Shown here in pieces: positions 1 to 6,596 of a DNA stretch of 64,000 bases. Below the pieces are notes generated by a model. That model was not told where the DNA came from and ran no database searches. It saw only the letters and a program-made list of their open reading frames with translations. Each line of letters opens with the position of its first letter. Positions within the stretch are counted from its first letter, which is position 1. The stretch is from Endozoicomonas ascidiicola (GTDB lineage Bacteria; Pseudomonadota; Gammaproteobacteria; Pseudomonadales; Endozoicomonadaceae), in contig NZ_LUTV01000003.1 of NCBI RefSeq assembly GCF_001646945.1, positions 142,582 through 206,581 on the forward strand, given 5' to 3'. Made by a program: the position numbers and the translations under genes.

Positions 1-2
1 TT

Positions 3-446
3 CAGGGGCATCTACTGGTTGAAGCTCGCGGTATTCCCGTTGGATTTACGCTGACTGCCGCTAATATTGATGAGCGTGACGCTGCTTATGACATGATGGA
101 TATCATTGCCGGACTTTTGTTAGGTGACAAAGGGTATATACGACCAGAGTTCAAAGAAGACTGCCGGGGGTTAGGTATCGACCTACAGACACCACTAAGA
201 AAAAACATGAAAGATGATAGACCAAAGTCGTTTGTGAAATTAATCATGCGGGTACGACGGAGGATTGAAACAGTTATTGGCCAGCTGGCAGAACAATTTG
301 AAATCGAAAGGTGCCGTTGTCGAGACAGGTGGCATATGACTTCGCGTATAGCCAGGAAGCTTTTGGCACACAATATGGGTTCATATCTGAATATCAGTGC
401 AGGGAAAGCACCGATTCAGTTTGAAAGCCTGATTGCTGCTGCTTAA
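3..446 (+). pseudogene. IS982-like DDE transposase, 3' part (cut by window edge)
   Basis: The reading frame is open from the window edge to the TAA at 444-446, so the gene start lies outside. The visible 147 residues carry GFTLTAANIDERD, LLGDKGYIRPEF, LQTPLRKNM, RRRIETVIGQL and RIARKLLAHN, the typical C-terminal half of IS982-family transposases. The acidic residues of DERD, GDKGY and ETVIGQ would supply part of the DDE centre. No terminal inverted repeat could be recognised downstream. Whether the copy is intact cannot be told from this window. Confidence 0.75.
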
Positions 447-803
447 AAATCAGTGAAACTCCACTTTGGTACAGCTTTTAAAGTTTTAGTTGGACTTACT
501 TCCATGCAAAGTTAAAAATCTGCAAGTCGAACATCGCGTTTATTTAGTGTGATCTGGAATGACTGAGTAGATGTTCAGCCCGTCAATCTGACTGTCTGGC
601 TTATCGGCCTGGTCCAGATGGTTACCGGTGAAACACTCGTGGGATAGTTAGGGAAATAGAGGTAAATACGGGCTCAAAGGGTGCTGGTTGTTATTTGACC
701 ATTGATGGCTAATCGAACAACACATGCGTACAAGCGAGGCCTGTAGAGAACGAATAAAGTTGTTAGGATTTCCTGTGCATCCTGCCTGCCTGTCGTACCC
801 AGC
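447..803. other. Gene-free stretch
   Basis: No reading frame with coding character and no recognisable RNA was seen here. It presumably contains the right end of the upstream insertion sequence, but no inverted repeat could be assigned. Confidence 0.4.
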
Positions 804-832
804 AATAAAAAACCTTGCTAAAAGCAAGGCTA
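804..832 (-). terminator. Rho-independent terminator reading leftwards
   Basis: On the minus strand a 7-bp stem CCTTGCT/AGCAAGG with a 3-nt loop is followed by six T residues. No T-run exists on the plus strand, so it works only leftwards. No protein gene lies upstream of it on that strand within 500 bp; the only candidate client is the short transcript proposed at 806-972. Confidence 0.8.
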
Positions 833-972
833 TATGTGCTGATCAAACAGCAAAAAACGTTTTTTATTATTATTTGTGTGGTATTTATTCTTAGCCAGAA
901 AGTGAGTATTTAGTGTTCTTATTACCCAGCCCCGAAACAATCGATATCGACTTCGGTAAACACTCAATGGAT
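806..972 (-). ncRNA. Candidate FNR-activated small RNA
   Basis: Three signals line up on the minus strand. A perfect FNR operator is centred at 1013.5, a TACAAT -10 hexamer lies at 984-979, and the terminator at 804-832 ends the unit. A start near 972 puts the operator exactly at -41.5. The roughly 167-nt RNA has no AUG, so it is unlikely to encode a protein. Its 5' part can fold through complementary arms AACACT (959-964) with AGTGTT (912-917) and TTCGG (952-956) with CCGAA (932-936). The middle (about 850-895) is A/U-rich and looks single stranded, as in Hfq-binding RNAs. The architecture resembles enterobacterial FnrS, but no sequence similarity is claimed. No transcript evidence is available. 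Confidence 0.5.
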
Positions 973-978
973 AAGTAT

Positions 979-984
979 ATTGTA
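979..984 (-). promoter_or_regulatory. -10 element (TACAAT) of the putative FNR-dependent promoter
   Basis: Read leftwards the hexamer is TACAAT, matching five of six positions of the sigma70 consensus. Its distance from the FNR box is that of a class II FNR promoter with a start at about 972. Confidence 0.5.
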
Positions 985-1006
985 CGTATTTACCGAATGC
1001 AGCGAA

Positions 1007-1020
1007 TTGATTTAAATCAA
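1007..1020. promoter_or_regulatory. Perfect FNR operator
   Basis: TTGATTTAAATCAA is a 14-bp perfect palindrome identical to the FNR consensus TTGAT-N4-ATCAA. Leftwards it is followed at the right distance by a good -10 element. Rightwards the hexamer at the equivalent position (1043-1048) is poor, so leftward activation is the more likely role. Confidence 0.65.
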
Positions 1021-1030
1021 TAACTCTTGA

Positions 1031-1225
1031 TTGGCAACAAAAATGAATGCAATGAAGCTTGAAATGAAAACGGTGGAAGCCATCGCTGCTTTTACCCTGT
1101 CAGATGCGCATCAGATATTCCTCTGGGATGCAGGAGGTAGCACCCAAGGGCATAAAAGCAACGCAGGAGCAGGTTGCCGAGAGTGGCTGATCACTGAGTC
1201 AGAAAATATGGTTTCATATGGCTAG
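1031..1225 (+). CDS. Possible small protein, unknown
   Basis: A 64-codon frame with a TTG start (an ATG follows at 1043) ends 23 bp before a strong rightward terminator at 1249-1282, which suggests the region is transcribed. There is no convincing ribosome site, and the peptide shows no signal sequence, membrane segment or known motif. It may be a non-coding transcript or nothing at all. Confidence 0.2.
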   Translation: MATKMNAMKLEMKTVEAIAAFTLSDAHQIFLWDAGGSTQGHKSNAGAGCREWLITESENMVSYG

Positions 1226-1248
1226 GTACTTAAAGTGTATTCATCATA

Positions 1249-1282
1249 AACAGGGGCTCAAAGAAAGCCCCTGTTTTTTTTT
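1249..1282 (+). terminator. Rho-independent terminator
   Basis: The stem ACAGGGGCT/AGCCCCTGT with a short purine-rich loop is followed by about nine T residues on the plus strand. The minus-strand tail (GTTTATG) is weaker, but it could also help end the leftward MATE transcript that stops at 1350. Confidence 0.8.
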
Positions 1283-1330
1283 GTTCTGCAGGAATCTTTG
1301 TGGGGGGGAATTGTTCGGTTTCAGTAAATG

Positions 1331-1356
1331 GCAGGTTTATACAGCAGGTTTATACA
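1331..1356. repeat. 13-bp tandem duplication at the end of the MATE gene
   Basis: GCAGGTTTATACA occurs twice in immediate tandem and spans the stop codon of the MATE gene. It looks like a recent slippage duplication. Confidence 0.6.
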
Positions 1357-2699
1357 GATAGTGCCTTGGGAGTTAATGTATCTTTGTTGCTTTTATGATT
1401 GCGAACCACTAAAAACACAGCAAATGTCATCACATCCGCCAGCGGCATGGATAACCAAATACCATCATTGCCCAACAACTTGGGCAAAATAATCAGGCTG
1501 GGTAAAACAAAAACAGTGCTTCTCAGTAGCGACAGTATGTTGGCAGTTTTGGGTTTTTCCATGGACTGAAGATAAGCGATATTAACGAAGTTTGCGCCCA
1601 GAAATACGATAGCGCTGGTATAGATCATCAACCCATGACTACCAACAGCAACCAGTTCAGGATCGCTGTTAAAAATCTGAATCAACAGTTCACTTTTAAA
1701 GAAAACCAGAAGAAAAATACCAGAGGCGATCACAAAGGCAGTACGCTGGACAAGCACCAGTGTTTCCTTCATGCGGTCAAACTGTCTAGCCCCGTAACTG
1801 TAACTCACGATTGGCTGAAGCCCTTGAGCAAGACCGGTGAAAATCATGATGAAAATATAAAACACATAACAGATAGCCCCGTAAGCCGAGGTGCCAATCT
1901 GCCCCATATAGACCATAAGCACATTGTTGAAAGCGACCATAACAATCGCAAACGCAATCTCCATGACGAACGATGGAAAGCCATTATCCATAATGCGTTG
2001 TATATGAGAGCGCATAAAGCCGGTGATAGCGGGACGTATGGTGCATTTCTTTCGGAAGAAGTGTCCAGCCAGAAAAACGAAAGATGCCGTCTGTGCAATA
2101 CCGGTAGCCAGAGCGGCACCTTTCATGCCCATTCCGTACTCTGCGATAAACAGCCAATCGAGGCCTATATTTACAATGGTACCTATGCCCATGGCGATCA
2201 TGGCGTAGACGGGGGACTCATCATTTCTGACCACGGCATTCAGTGCGATAGACAGCATAAAGAAAATCAGAAATGAGGTCAGGGTCAGTAGATAATCTTT
2301 AACGATGGGAAACAGGTGCTCATTACTGCCCAGCCTATAAATGAGTGTTTCGTAGGTAGAAAATGTGACCGTTAAAATAATCAACCAACTGACCAGGATC
2401 ATCAGGATAATCTGAGTCAGATATTTACCTGCTTCAGTCGTATGATTACCTTGCCCACGAATGACGGATATGACCGTTGAACCACCTATCCCAAACATCA
2501 TGCTGGCAGAAGTGCCCAGCATAATAATGGGGTAGGCAATATTGATCGCCGCAAGCCCATCCGGGCCCACAAACTGGCCAACAAAAATCCCATCCACGAT
2601 CATATAAAGAGCGCTGATCAACATGCCGGTAATGGCAGGGAAGGAGTAATTGAACAACAACTTGCCGACAGGGTCTTTATCCAGATCAATTTTCATCAT
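1350..2699 (-). CDS. MATE family multidrug/sodium antiporter
   Basis: This 449-residue inner-membrane protein has about twelve hydrophobic segments in two related halves. Family features include KLLFNYSFPAITGMLISALYMIVDGIFVGQ near the N-terminus in pieces such as DGIFVGQ, and GLAQGLQPIVSYSYGA at the start of the second half, the usual MATE signatures. It would export cationic drugs or metabolites using a Na+ or H+ gradient. The frame is open up to 2828, but the start at 2699 (MMKIDLDKD) is chosen because the upstream 43 codons are not MATE-like and overlap a terminator. It lies downstream of, and is separated by that terminator from, the permease pair at 2878-4219. The substrate is unknown. 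Confidence 0.85.
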   Translation of the reverse strand: MMKIDLDKDPVGKLLFNYSFPAITGMLISALYMIVDGIFVGQFVGPDGLAAINIAYPIIMLGTSASMMFGIGGSTVISVIRGQGNHTTEAGKYLTQIILMILVSWLIILTVTFSTYETLIYRLGSNEHLFPIVKDYLLTLTSFLIFFMLSIALNAVVRNDESPVYAMIAMGIGTIVNIGLDWLFIAEYGMGMKGAALATGIAQTASFVFLAGHFFRKKCTIRPAITGFMRSHIQRIMDNGFPSFVMEIAFAIVMVAFNNVLMVYMGQIGTSAYGAICYVFYIFIMIFTGLAQGLQPIVSYSYGARQFDRMKETLVLVQRTAFVIASGIFLLVFFKSELLIQIFNSDPELVAVGSHGLMIYTSAIVFLGANFVNIAYLQSMEKPKTANILSLLRSTVFVLPSLIILPKLLGNDGIWLSMPLADVMTFAVFLVVRNHKSNKDTLTPKALSV

Positions 2700-2807
2700 A
2701 AGACAGTGCCATGCTCCAATCTCTGGAGGCTTTGTAGGTTGATAAGGCAGTTTTATAACCAAGAGCAGTGTTAAGGTTTTTTCTTCCCTGCTTTGCTTAT
2801 CGCTCAA

Positions 2808-2841
2808 ACAAAAAAACACCCCCATCAAAGGCGGTGTTTTT
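2808..2841 (-). terminator. Terminator of the permease/small-protein operon
   Basis: Read leftwards, AAAACACCGCC pairs (one mismatch) with GGGGGTGTTTT across a short loop, and a T-rich run follows. It sits just after the 88-residue gene and before the MATE start. Confidence 0.7.
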
Positions 2842-2877
2842 AAGTGACACTGAAAGTGTGCTCAATCAATAAGACGA

Positions 2878-3144
2878 TCAGTTAATGATGTACTTATTAA
2901 TGGTCGCAGCACCTTCCTCATGAGCACGGAAATAAACCCGTAGTTCATTATTATTATCCAGTTCAAAGCGAGACTCTTCCAGCAGGCCATTTGCTTCTGC
3001 AGTCATGCAGGCAGAGATCAGCTGATCTTGCTGAAACGCTTTGAAATCACCGTACTCATCTTTTAATGCTTCCATTACATCTTGAATACAAGCGTCTGGA
3101 ACCGTGGTGAAATATTTCAGGACTGCGTAATTAAGCGGCTTCAT
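2878..3144 (-). CDS. Small protein translationally coupled to the DMT permease, unknown
   Basis: This 88-residue soluble protein has mixed alpha/beta character, with MKPLNYAVLKYFTTV at the start and an ELRVYFRAHEEG strand region near the end. The N-terminal half (TTVPDACIQDVMEALKDEY) could form a winged-helix-like fold, but no family was recognised. Its start overlaps the 3' end of the permease gene by 14 bp, so the two are probably co-translated and functionally linked. A strong terminator follows. Confidence 0.65.
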   Translation of the reverse strand: MKPLNYAVLKYFTTVPDACIQDVMEALKDEYGDFKAFQQDQLISACMTAEANGLLEESRFELDNNNELRVYFRAHEEGAATINKYIIN

Positions 3145-4219
3145 AAATTGGCATCTCTTTTTTCTTGATCAGATCCATTGGGTTCATGGCAATCACCAGG
3201 ATACCGAACACCATCAGCAGTGCAGCAAACCATGCGATGGGTTGCATCTCCCAGCCGTCAATACCGAAGACAGCACCAAGGATAATCCAGCAGAAGAAGG
3301 GACCCCAGAAAGAGAATGCGCCGTTGCAGGACATACCCAAAGCCGCGCCACACATACCGTTGCCTTTGTACCAGAGCATGAAGTTCAAGTAGGCAAAGAA
3401 GCCGGCAATGGCGAACCAGAACATAGCGGAGGAAGTGAAGGCCTGGTAAACCATGGAAGCGGTCATGCCATCACCGGCCATCAAGCCGAAGATAGGCACC
3501 AAAATGATCAGGTTGGAAAGACCAGACGTCACTTGTCGAATAGTGATGGCAACTTCAGAGTCGATCATAGAGGTGCCGTAACCACATACGCTGCCTTCAA
3601 AGCCCCAGCCCAGTGCTGCGATAAAACCAAAGACCAAACCCAGTGCCATGCCCTCAGGCGCATCTCCACCGAGGCTTGACTGAGCAATCATGAAACTGGC
3701 ACCAAAGCAGATGGCAATACCCAACAGAATGCGTGGAGTCAGAGGTTGCTTGAAAATGAACTTCGCAAGAATGGCACCGAAGGCAGGGCAAAGAGCACTG
3801 ATCGGTACGATGATTGAGCCGGCCATCTGCAGGCCAATGACGTACGCGGTACTGGCGATGGGGCCACCAAATAGCGCGCCAACGACCATAACTTTGCCTG
3901 GTTTTGTCTTGAGAGTGCGGAAGAAGTCGCCAATACGACCACGGGCAGTAGCAATCCCGACTGCCCAGACGGCACTTGACGTATCAGTAACAGCTGCGCC
4001 AAGAGCGCCAAGGAGATAGATCAAGGCGAAGGCCGATAAACCTGCAGTATTCGCACCGTACCAGTCCGCCCAAACGCCTTTGGACATGGCCAGCGTCATA
4101 AAAGCAGTGTAAATGCCATAGGTGCAGCCTGAAGTAAGGGCAATGGCTATGCCTCTGCTGCGAAAGCTGGAATCCAGCTTGGCTTTAGCAGCATAGGCTG
4201 CAGCAGACATTCCACTCAT
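3131..4219 (-). CDS. DMT/EamA-superfamily permease
   Basis: This 362-residue protein has about ten transmembrane segments and the repeated EamA organisation, for example GGPIASTAYVIGLQMAGSIIV with an ISALCPAFGAILA segment and ILLGIAICFGASFMIAQ. Small polar metabolites are typical substrates. The ATG at 4219 is preferred over one at 4237 because AAGGAAG lies 7 bp before it. The gene faces away from the choline lyase locus across an 890-bp regulatory region. Choline uptake or export of a choline product is therefore an attractive inference, but nothing in the sequence fixes the substrate. Confidence 0.8.
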   Translation of the reverse strand: MSGMSAAAYAAKAKLDSSFRSRGIAIALTSGCTYGIYTAFMTLAMSKGVWADWYGANTAGLSAFALIYLLGALGAAVTDTSSAVWAVGIATARGRIGDFFRTLKTKPGKVMVVGALFGGPIASTAYVIGLQMAGSIIVPISALCPAFGAILAKFIFKQPLTPRILLGIAICFGASFMIAQSSLGGDAPEGMALGLVFGFIAALGWGFEGSVCGYGTSMIDSEVAITIRQVTSGLSNLIILVPIFGLMAGDGMTASMVYQAFTSSAMFWFAIAGFFAYLNFMLWYKGNGMCGAALGMSCNGAFSFWGPFFCWIILGAVFGIDGWEMQPIAWFAALLMVFGILVIAMNPMDLIKKKEMPIYEAA

Positions 4220-4560
4220 GGATAATCTTCCTTTCAATGATAGTGATGAATTTCATCTGTCAGATTTTGCCTACAACAAATCTGCGGTATTTATACGTCG
4301 AATTAAGTATAGAAAAGCATGTGCATTTAGTGGCTGTTTATTCCCTTGTTAAATAGCTAATGATCTAATCGATAAAATCAATATCAACAGTTTTAAAAGG
4401 CATAACCACACAACCAACTCAACGACGATGAGTTGATTCATTAAAATCAATCTGTATAAAAAATAACCTTGAAAACGTTTGGTTAAATAATGTTCTGCCG
4501 GATCAATAAATAAAGGCTGGCTTGATTGCTGCGCATATTTACAGATTTCTGAAATGTTTA

Positions 4561-4578
4561 AAGTGATCTAAATCATGT
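4561..4578. promoter_or_regulatory. CRP-like operator in the permease/cut intergenic region
   Basis: AAGTGATCTAAATCATGT closely follows the CRP pattern TGTGA-N6-TCACA (here GTGAT-N4-ATCAT). It could serve the leftward permease or the rightward cut operon. It is also compatible with a degenerate FNR site. Confidence 0.4.
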
Positions 4579-4621
4579 TTTTGTCTGTGTTGTTTTGTTT
4601 TTCAGGGTGATTTTTATGTGC

Positions 4622-4638
4622 TGATCAATTAATGATCA
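4622..4638. promoter_or_regulatory. Dyad TGATCA-N5-TGATCA
   Basis: Two copies of the self-complementary hexamer TGATCA are separated by ATTAA. This is a possible operator between the permease and the cut operon; no regulator can be named. Confidence 0.25.
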
Positions 4639-4818
4639 TTTAATTTTAAAAGATTTCAGGAGATACTTGTCAAAGTAATCGGTGGTTGGTCTGCTCGGTT
4701 TCTACTGCCTCTATTGCGCAATTCCGAGGTTGAAATGTGAGTTAAATACCTGTCTTCAGCCGCCAGTTTTCGATAACTATTGATACCTTGCGAGCTGATC
4801 AAAAAAGCACAAACTTAG

Positions 4819-4860
4819 TTGATACATGTCAATAATGAACACAGGGCTTTGGCATAAAGT
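4819..4860 (+). promoter_or_regulatory. Putative FNR-dependent promoter of the cut operon
   Basis: TTGATACATGTCAA at 4819-4832 is one mismatch from the FNR consensus. A TAAAGT hexamer at 4855-4860 is placed so that a start at about 4867 puts the operator at -41.5. A second hexamer, TATTAT, at 4870-4875 would put it near -57. Anaerobic activation fits the products, since glycyl-radical enzymes are destroyed by oxygen. Confidence 0.5.
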
Positions 4861-4950
4861 CCGTATGCCTATTATAGATTGAAATTTTTCTATTTATGAT
4901 TTGGCTGCTGAGTTTCAAACCGGCGAGTAAGTAGTTATACAAACCTCTTT

Positions 4951-5027
4951 AAAGATTTTTATCTTTCACCTGAATTGAATGTCAGGTGCGGGCTTTCTTT
5001 GGTTTGAATAACTTACCGTTAAGGTAA
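4951..5027 (+). promoter_or_regulatory. Structured leader of the cut operon: three consecutive hairpins
   Basis: Hairpins AAAGAT-TTTT-ATCTTT (4951-4966), CACCTGA-N8-TCAGGTG (4967-4988) and TTACC-N5-GGTAA (5013-5027) follow one another within the roughly 240-nt leader. None has a full T-run, so they are not ordinary terminators. An RNA-level control element is possible, but no known riboswitch class was recognised. Confidence 0.35.
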
Positions 5028-5108
5028 TCATTACATAATTTAAGTATCAGATGCACGCTGCGCTTCTTGCCTGAACTCAGCAGAGCTTAGAAAAATGAGG
5101 GTACAACA

Positions 5109-5384
5109 TTGAATGCATTAGGGTTGATTGAAACCCGGGGGATGGTGACCTGCGTTGAAGCGGCTGATGCAATGACGAAAGCATCAGATGTAGAGCTGGT
5201 GGGTTATGAAAATATAGGTTCAGGCCTGGTGACTGTCATGGTTCGTGGCGACGTCGGCGCCGTAAAAGCCGCAGTAGAAGCGGGAACTGCAGCGGCTGAA
5301 ATGGTGGGTGAAGTGTTGACGTCACTGGTGATTCCACGCCCACACCATGATGTCGATCGTATTGTTCGACTGCATTTAACGTAA
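5109..5384 (+). CDS. BMC-H hexameric shell protein (first copy)
   Basis: This 91-residue single BMC domain is of the PduA/EutM/CmcA type. It starts [19 protein letters not shown], has the pore loop [10 protein letters not shown], the [14 protein letters not shown] helix and a VIPRPH end. Such proteins form hexamers that tile the microcompartment shell, with the GSG loop lining the pore. The TTG start at 5109 is chosen because GAGGG lies 7 bp before it. It is the first gene of the cut operon, 40 bp before the next shell gene. CutC association implies a choline-type compartment that retains acetaldehyde. Confidence 0.9.
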   Translation: MNALGLIETRGMVTCVEAADAMTKASDVELVGYENIGSGLVTVMVRGDVGAVKAAVEAGTAAAEMVGEVLTSLVIPRPHHDVDRIVRLHLT

Positions 5385-5424
5385 AACGTAACTAAAACGT
5401 AAATAGCTCAGGGAATGCCGGATT

Positions 5425-5754
5425 ATGAGTGAAGCTCTGGGTTTCATTGAAACTGTTGGACTTGTGACGTGTATTCAGGCTGCAGACGCTATGTGCAAAG
5501 CGGCCAATGTTGAGCTGGTAGGTTATGAAAATATTGGCTCAGGCCTTGTTACCGCCATGGTGCAGGGTGATGTCGGTGCGGTGACTGCAGCTGTCCAGGC
5601 GGGTGTTGAGTGCGGCAGCCAAGTAGGCGAAGTCCTCACGTCTCTTGTGATTCCCAGGCCCCACGAAGACGTAAAAATCATAGTTTCCCAATACCTTTTA
5701 GCCGATATGTTGGCCACCGTGGAAAATCTAGCCAGCGAGGAGGAATCCCTGTGA
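5425..5754 (+). CDS. BMC-H hexameric shell protein (second copy, C-terminal extension)
   Basis: A BMC domain closely related to the first copy ([38 protein letters not shown]) is extended by about 18 residues, [20 protein letters not shown] being the tail. That tail is acidic and helical, and may lie on the shell face or bind cargo. The length is 109 residues. Its stop overlaps the GTG of the third shell gene, so the two are translationally coupled. Confidence 0.9.
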   Translation: MSEALGFIETVGLVTCIQAADAMCKAANVELVGYENIGSGLVTAMVQGDVGAVTAAVQAGVECGSQVGEVLTSLVIPRPHEDVKIIVSQYLLADMLATVENLASEEESL

Positions 5755-6029
5755 GCGAAGCAATTGGCTTGATTGAAACAAAAGGCCTTGTGTCGTGTAT
5801 ATACGCGGCAGACGCCATGGGGAAAGCTGCCAATGTCCAACTGGAAGGCTTTGATAATGTTGGGTCTGGTTATGTCTCAGTCATTATTAAAGGTGATGTT
5901 GGCGCAGTGAATGCCGCAGTCGAAGCGGGCGTCAGCGCCGCGAAAACCATTGGGGAAGTCGTGGCCTGGAAAGTGATACCTCGGCCTAACGAGAGTACTG
6001 GCAAAGTGACTCGCCATCATCAGTTATAG
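5751..6029 (+). CDS. BMC-H hexameric shell protein (third copy)
   Basis: This 92-residue BMC domain starts at GTG 5751, inside the previous stop, behind a strong AGGAGG at 5738-5743. The open frame continues further upstream, but that part is the previous gene in another frame. Its pore loop is [10 protein letters not shown] rather than ENIGSGLV, and the strand before it reads VQLEGF. The pore surroundings therefore differ from copies one, two and four, as expected for a shell of mixed hexamers with different pores. Confidence 0.9.
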   Translation: MSEAIGLIETKGLVSCIYAADAMGKAANVQLEGFDNVGSGYVSVIIKGDVGAVNAAVEAGVSAAKTIGEVVAWKVIPRPNESTGKVTRHHQL

Positions 6030-6105
6030 CGCCATTTTTAAGTCAGCCTGCCTGATACGTTGAAGCTGGCAGGTATCAATTATTGATTTCAATAAGGGTA
6101 GAACA

Positions 6106-6525
6106 GTGAGTCAACACCCTGAAAGTCAGAATTCTGGAAAATTCTGTATCAGCATTTTTGATGACAAGCGATTTAACCGTGATGGAAGGGAGTCATCACC
6201 CATTTCTACTTCTTCAAGCGAGTCGACCATGGTTGATAATCGATTTTCATCGGCTTCTAACATCATGACAGAAACACAGCCTCATAGTGGTTTATATGCA
6301 TCGTCTGATGATCGATTTGCTCAGGTGAATCCATCCTTTGTTGATACGGTCCATCACACATCAGAAGACGACAATCGATTCAGCGCAGTAGCCGCACCTT
6401 CTGCAAATCACTCCGCTGAATTGAAGCCGCAATCAAACAGCCAAAACACGACTAAGTCTGTTGAACTCAATGAAGAGATCATCACGCGCATCGTCAAAGA
6501 AGTGCTGAACCGAATTCCTCAATAA
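6106..6525 (+). CDS. Disordered protein with four DDxRF motifs and a C-terminal encapsulation-like helix
   Basis: No family was recognised. The 139-residue product (GTG start) is rich in Ser, Asn, Asp and Gln and is predicted to be mostly unfolded. Four copies of a short motif occur: FDDKRF (18-23), MVDNRF (42-47), SDDRF (67-71) and EDDNRF (87-92). The arginines are spaced 24, 24 and 21 residues apart. The last 20 residues (EEIITRIVKEVLNRI) form a clear amphipathic helix of the kind used as encapsulation peptides in microcompartment cargo. Lying between three shell genes and CutC, it may be a multivalent scaffold linking enzyme and shell, analogous in concept to CsoS2 or CcmN. This role is inference only. 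Confidence 0.7.
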   Translation: MSQHPESQNSGKFCISIFDDKRFNRDGRESSPISTSSSESTMVDNRFSSASNIMTETQPHSGLYASSDDRFAQVNPSFVDTVHHTSEDDNRFSAVAAPSANHSAELKPQSNSQNTTKSVELNEEIITRIVKEVLNRIPQ

Positions 6526-6596
6526 AATTTCACATATAACGCCGGTGTCATTGTAAAACAAAGACATGCGGGCTCGTAATATCAGGATGTAACTCG

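Noticed and set aside
1043-1048. Rightward -10 element for the FNR box
   Set aside because: ATGAAT matches only three of six positions; the leftward TACAAT is clearly better.
1635-2276. 213-codon frame on the plus strand
   Set aside because: It is antisense to the MATE transporter, hydrophilic and without motifs; the MATE protein explains the region.
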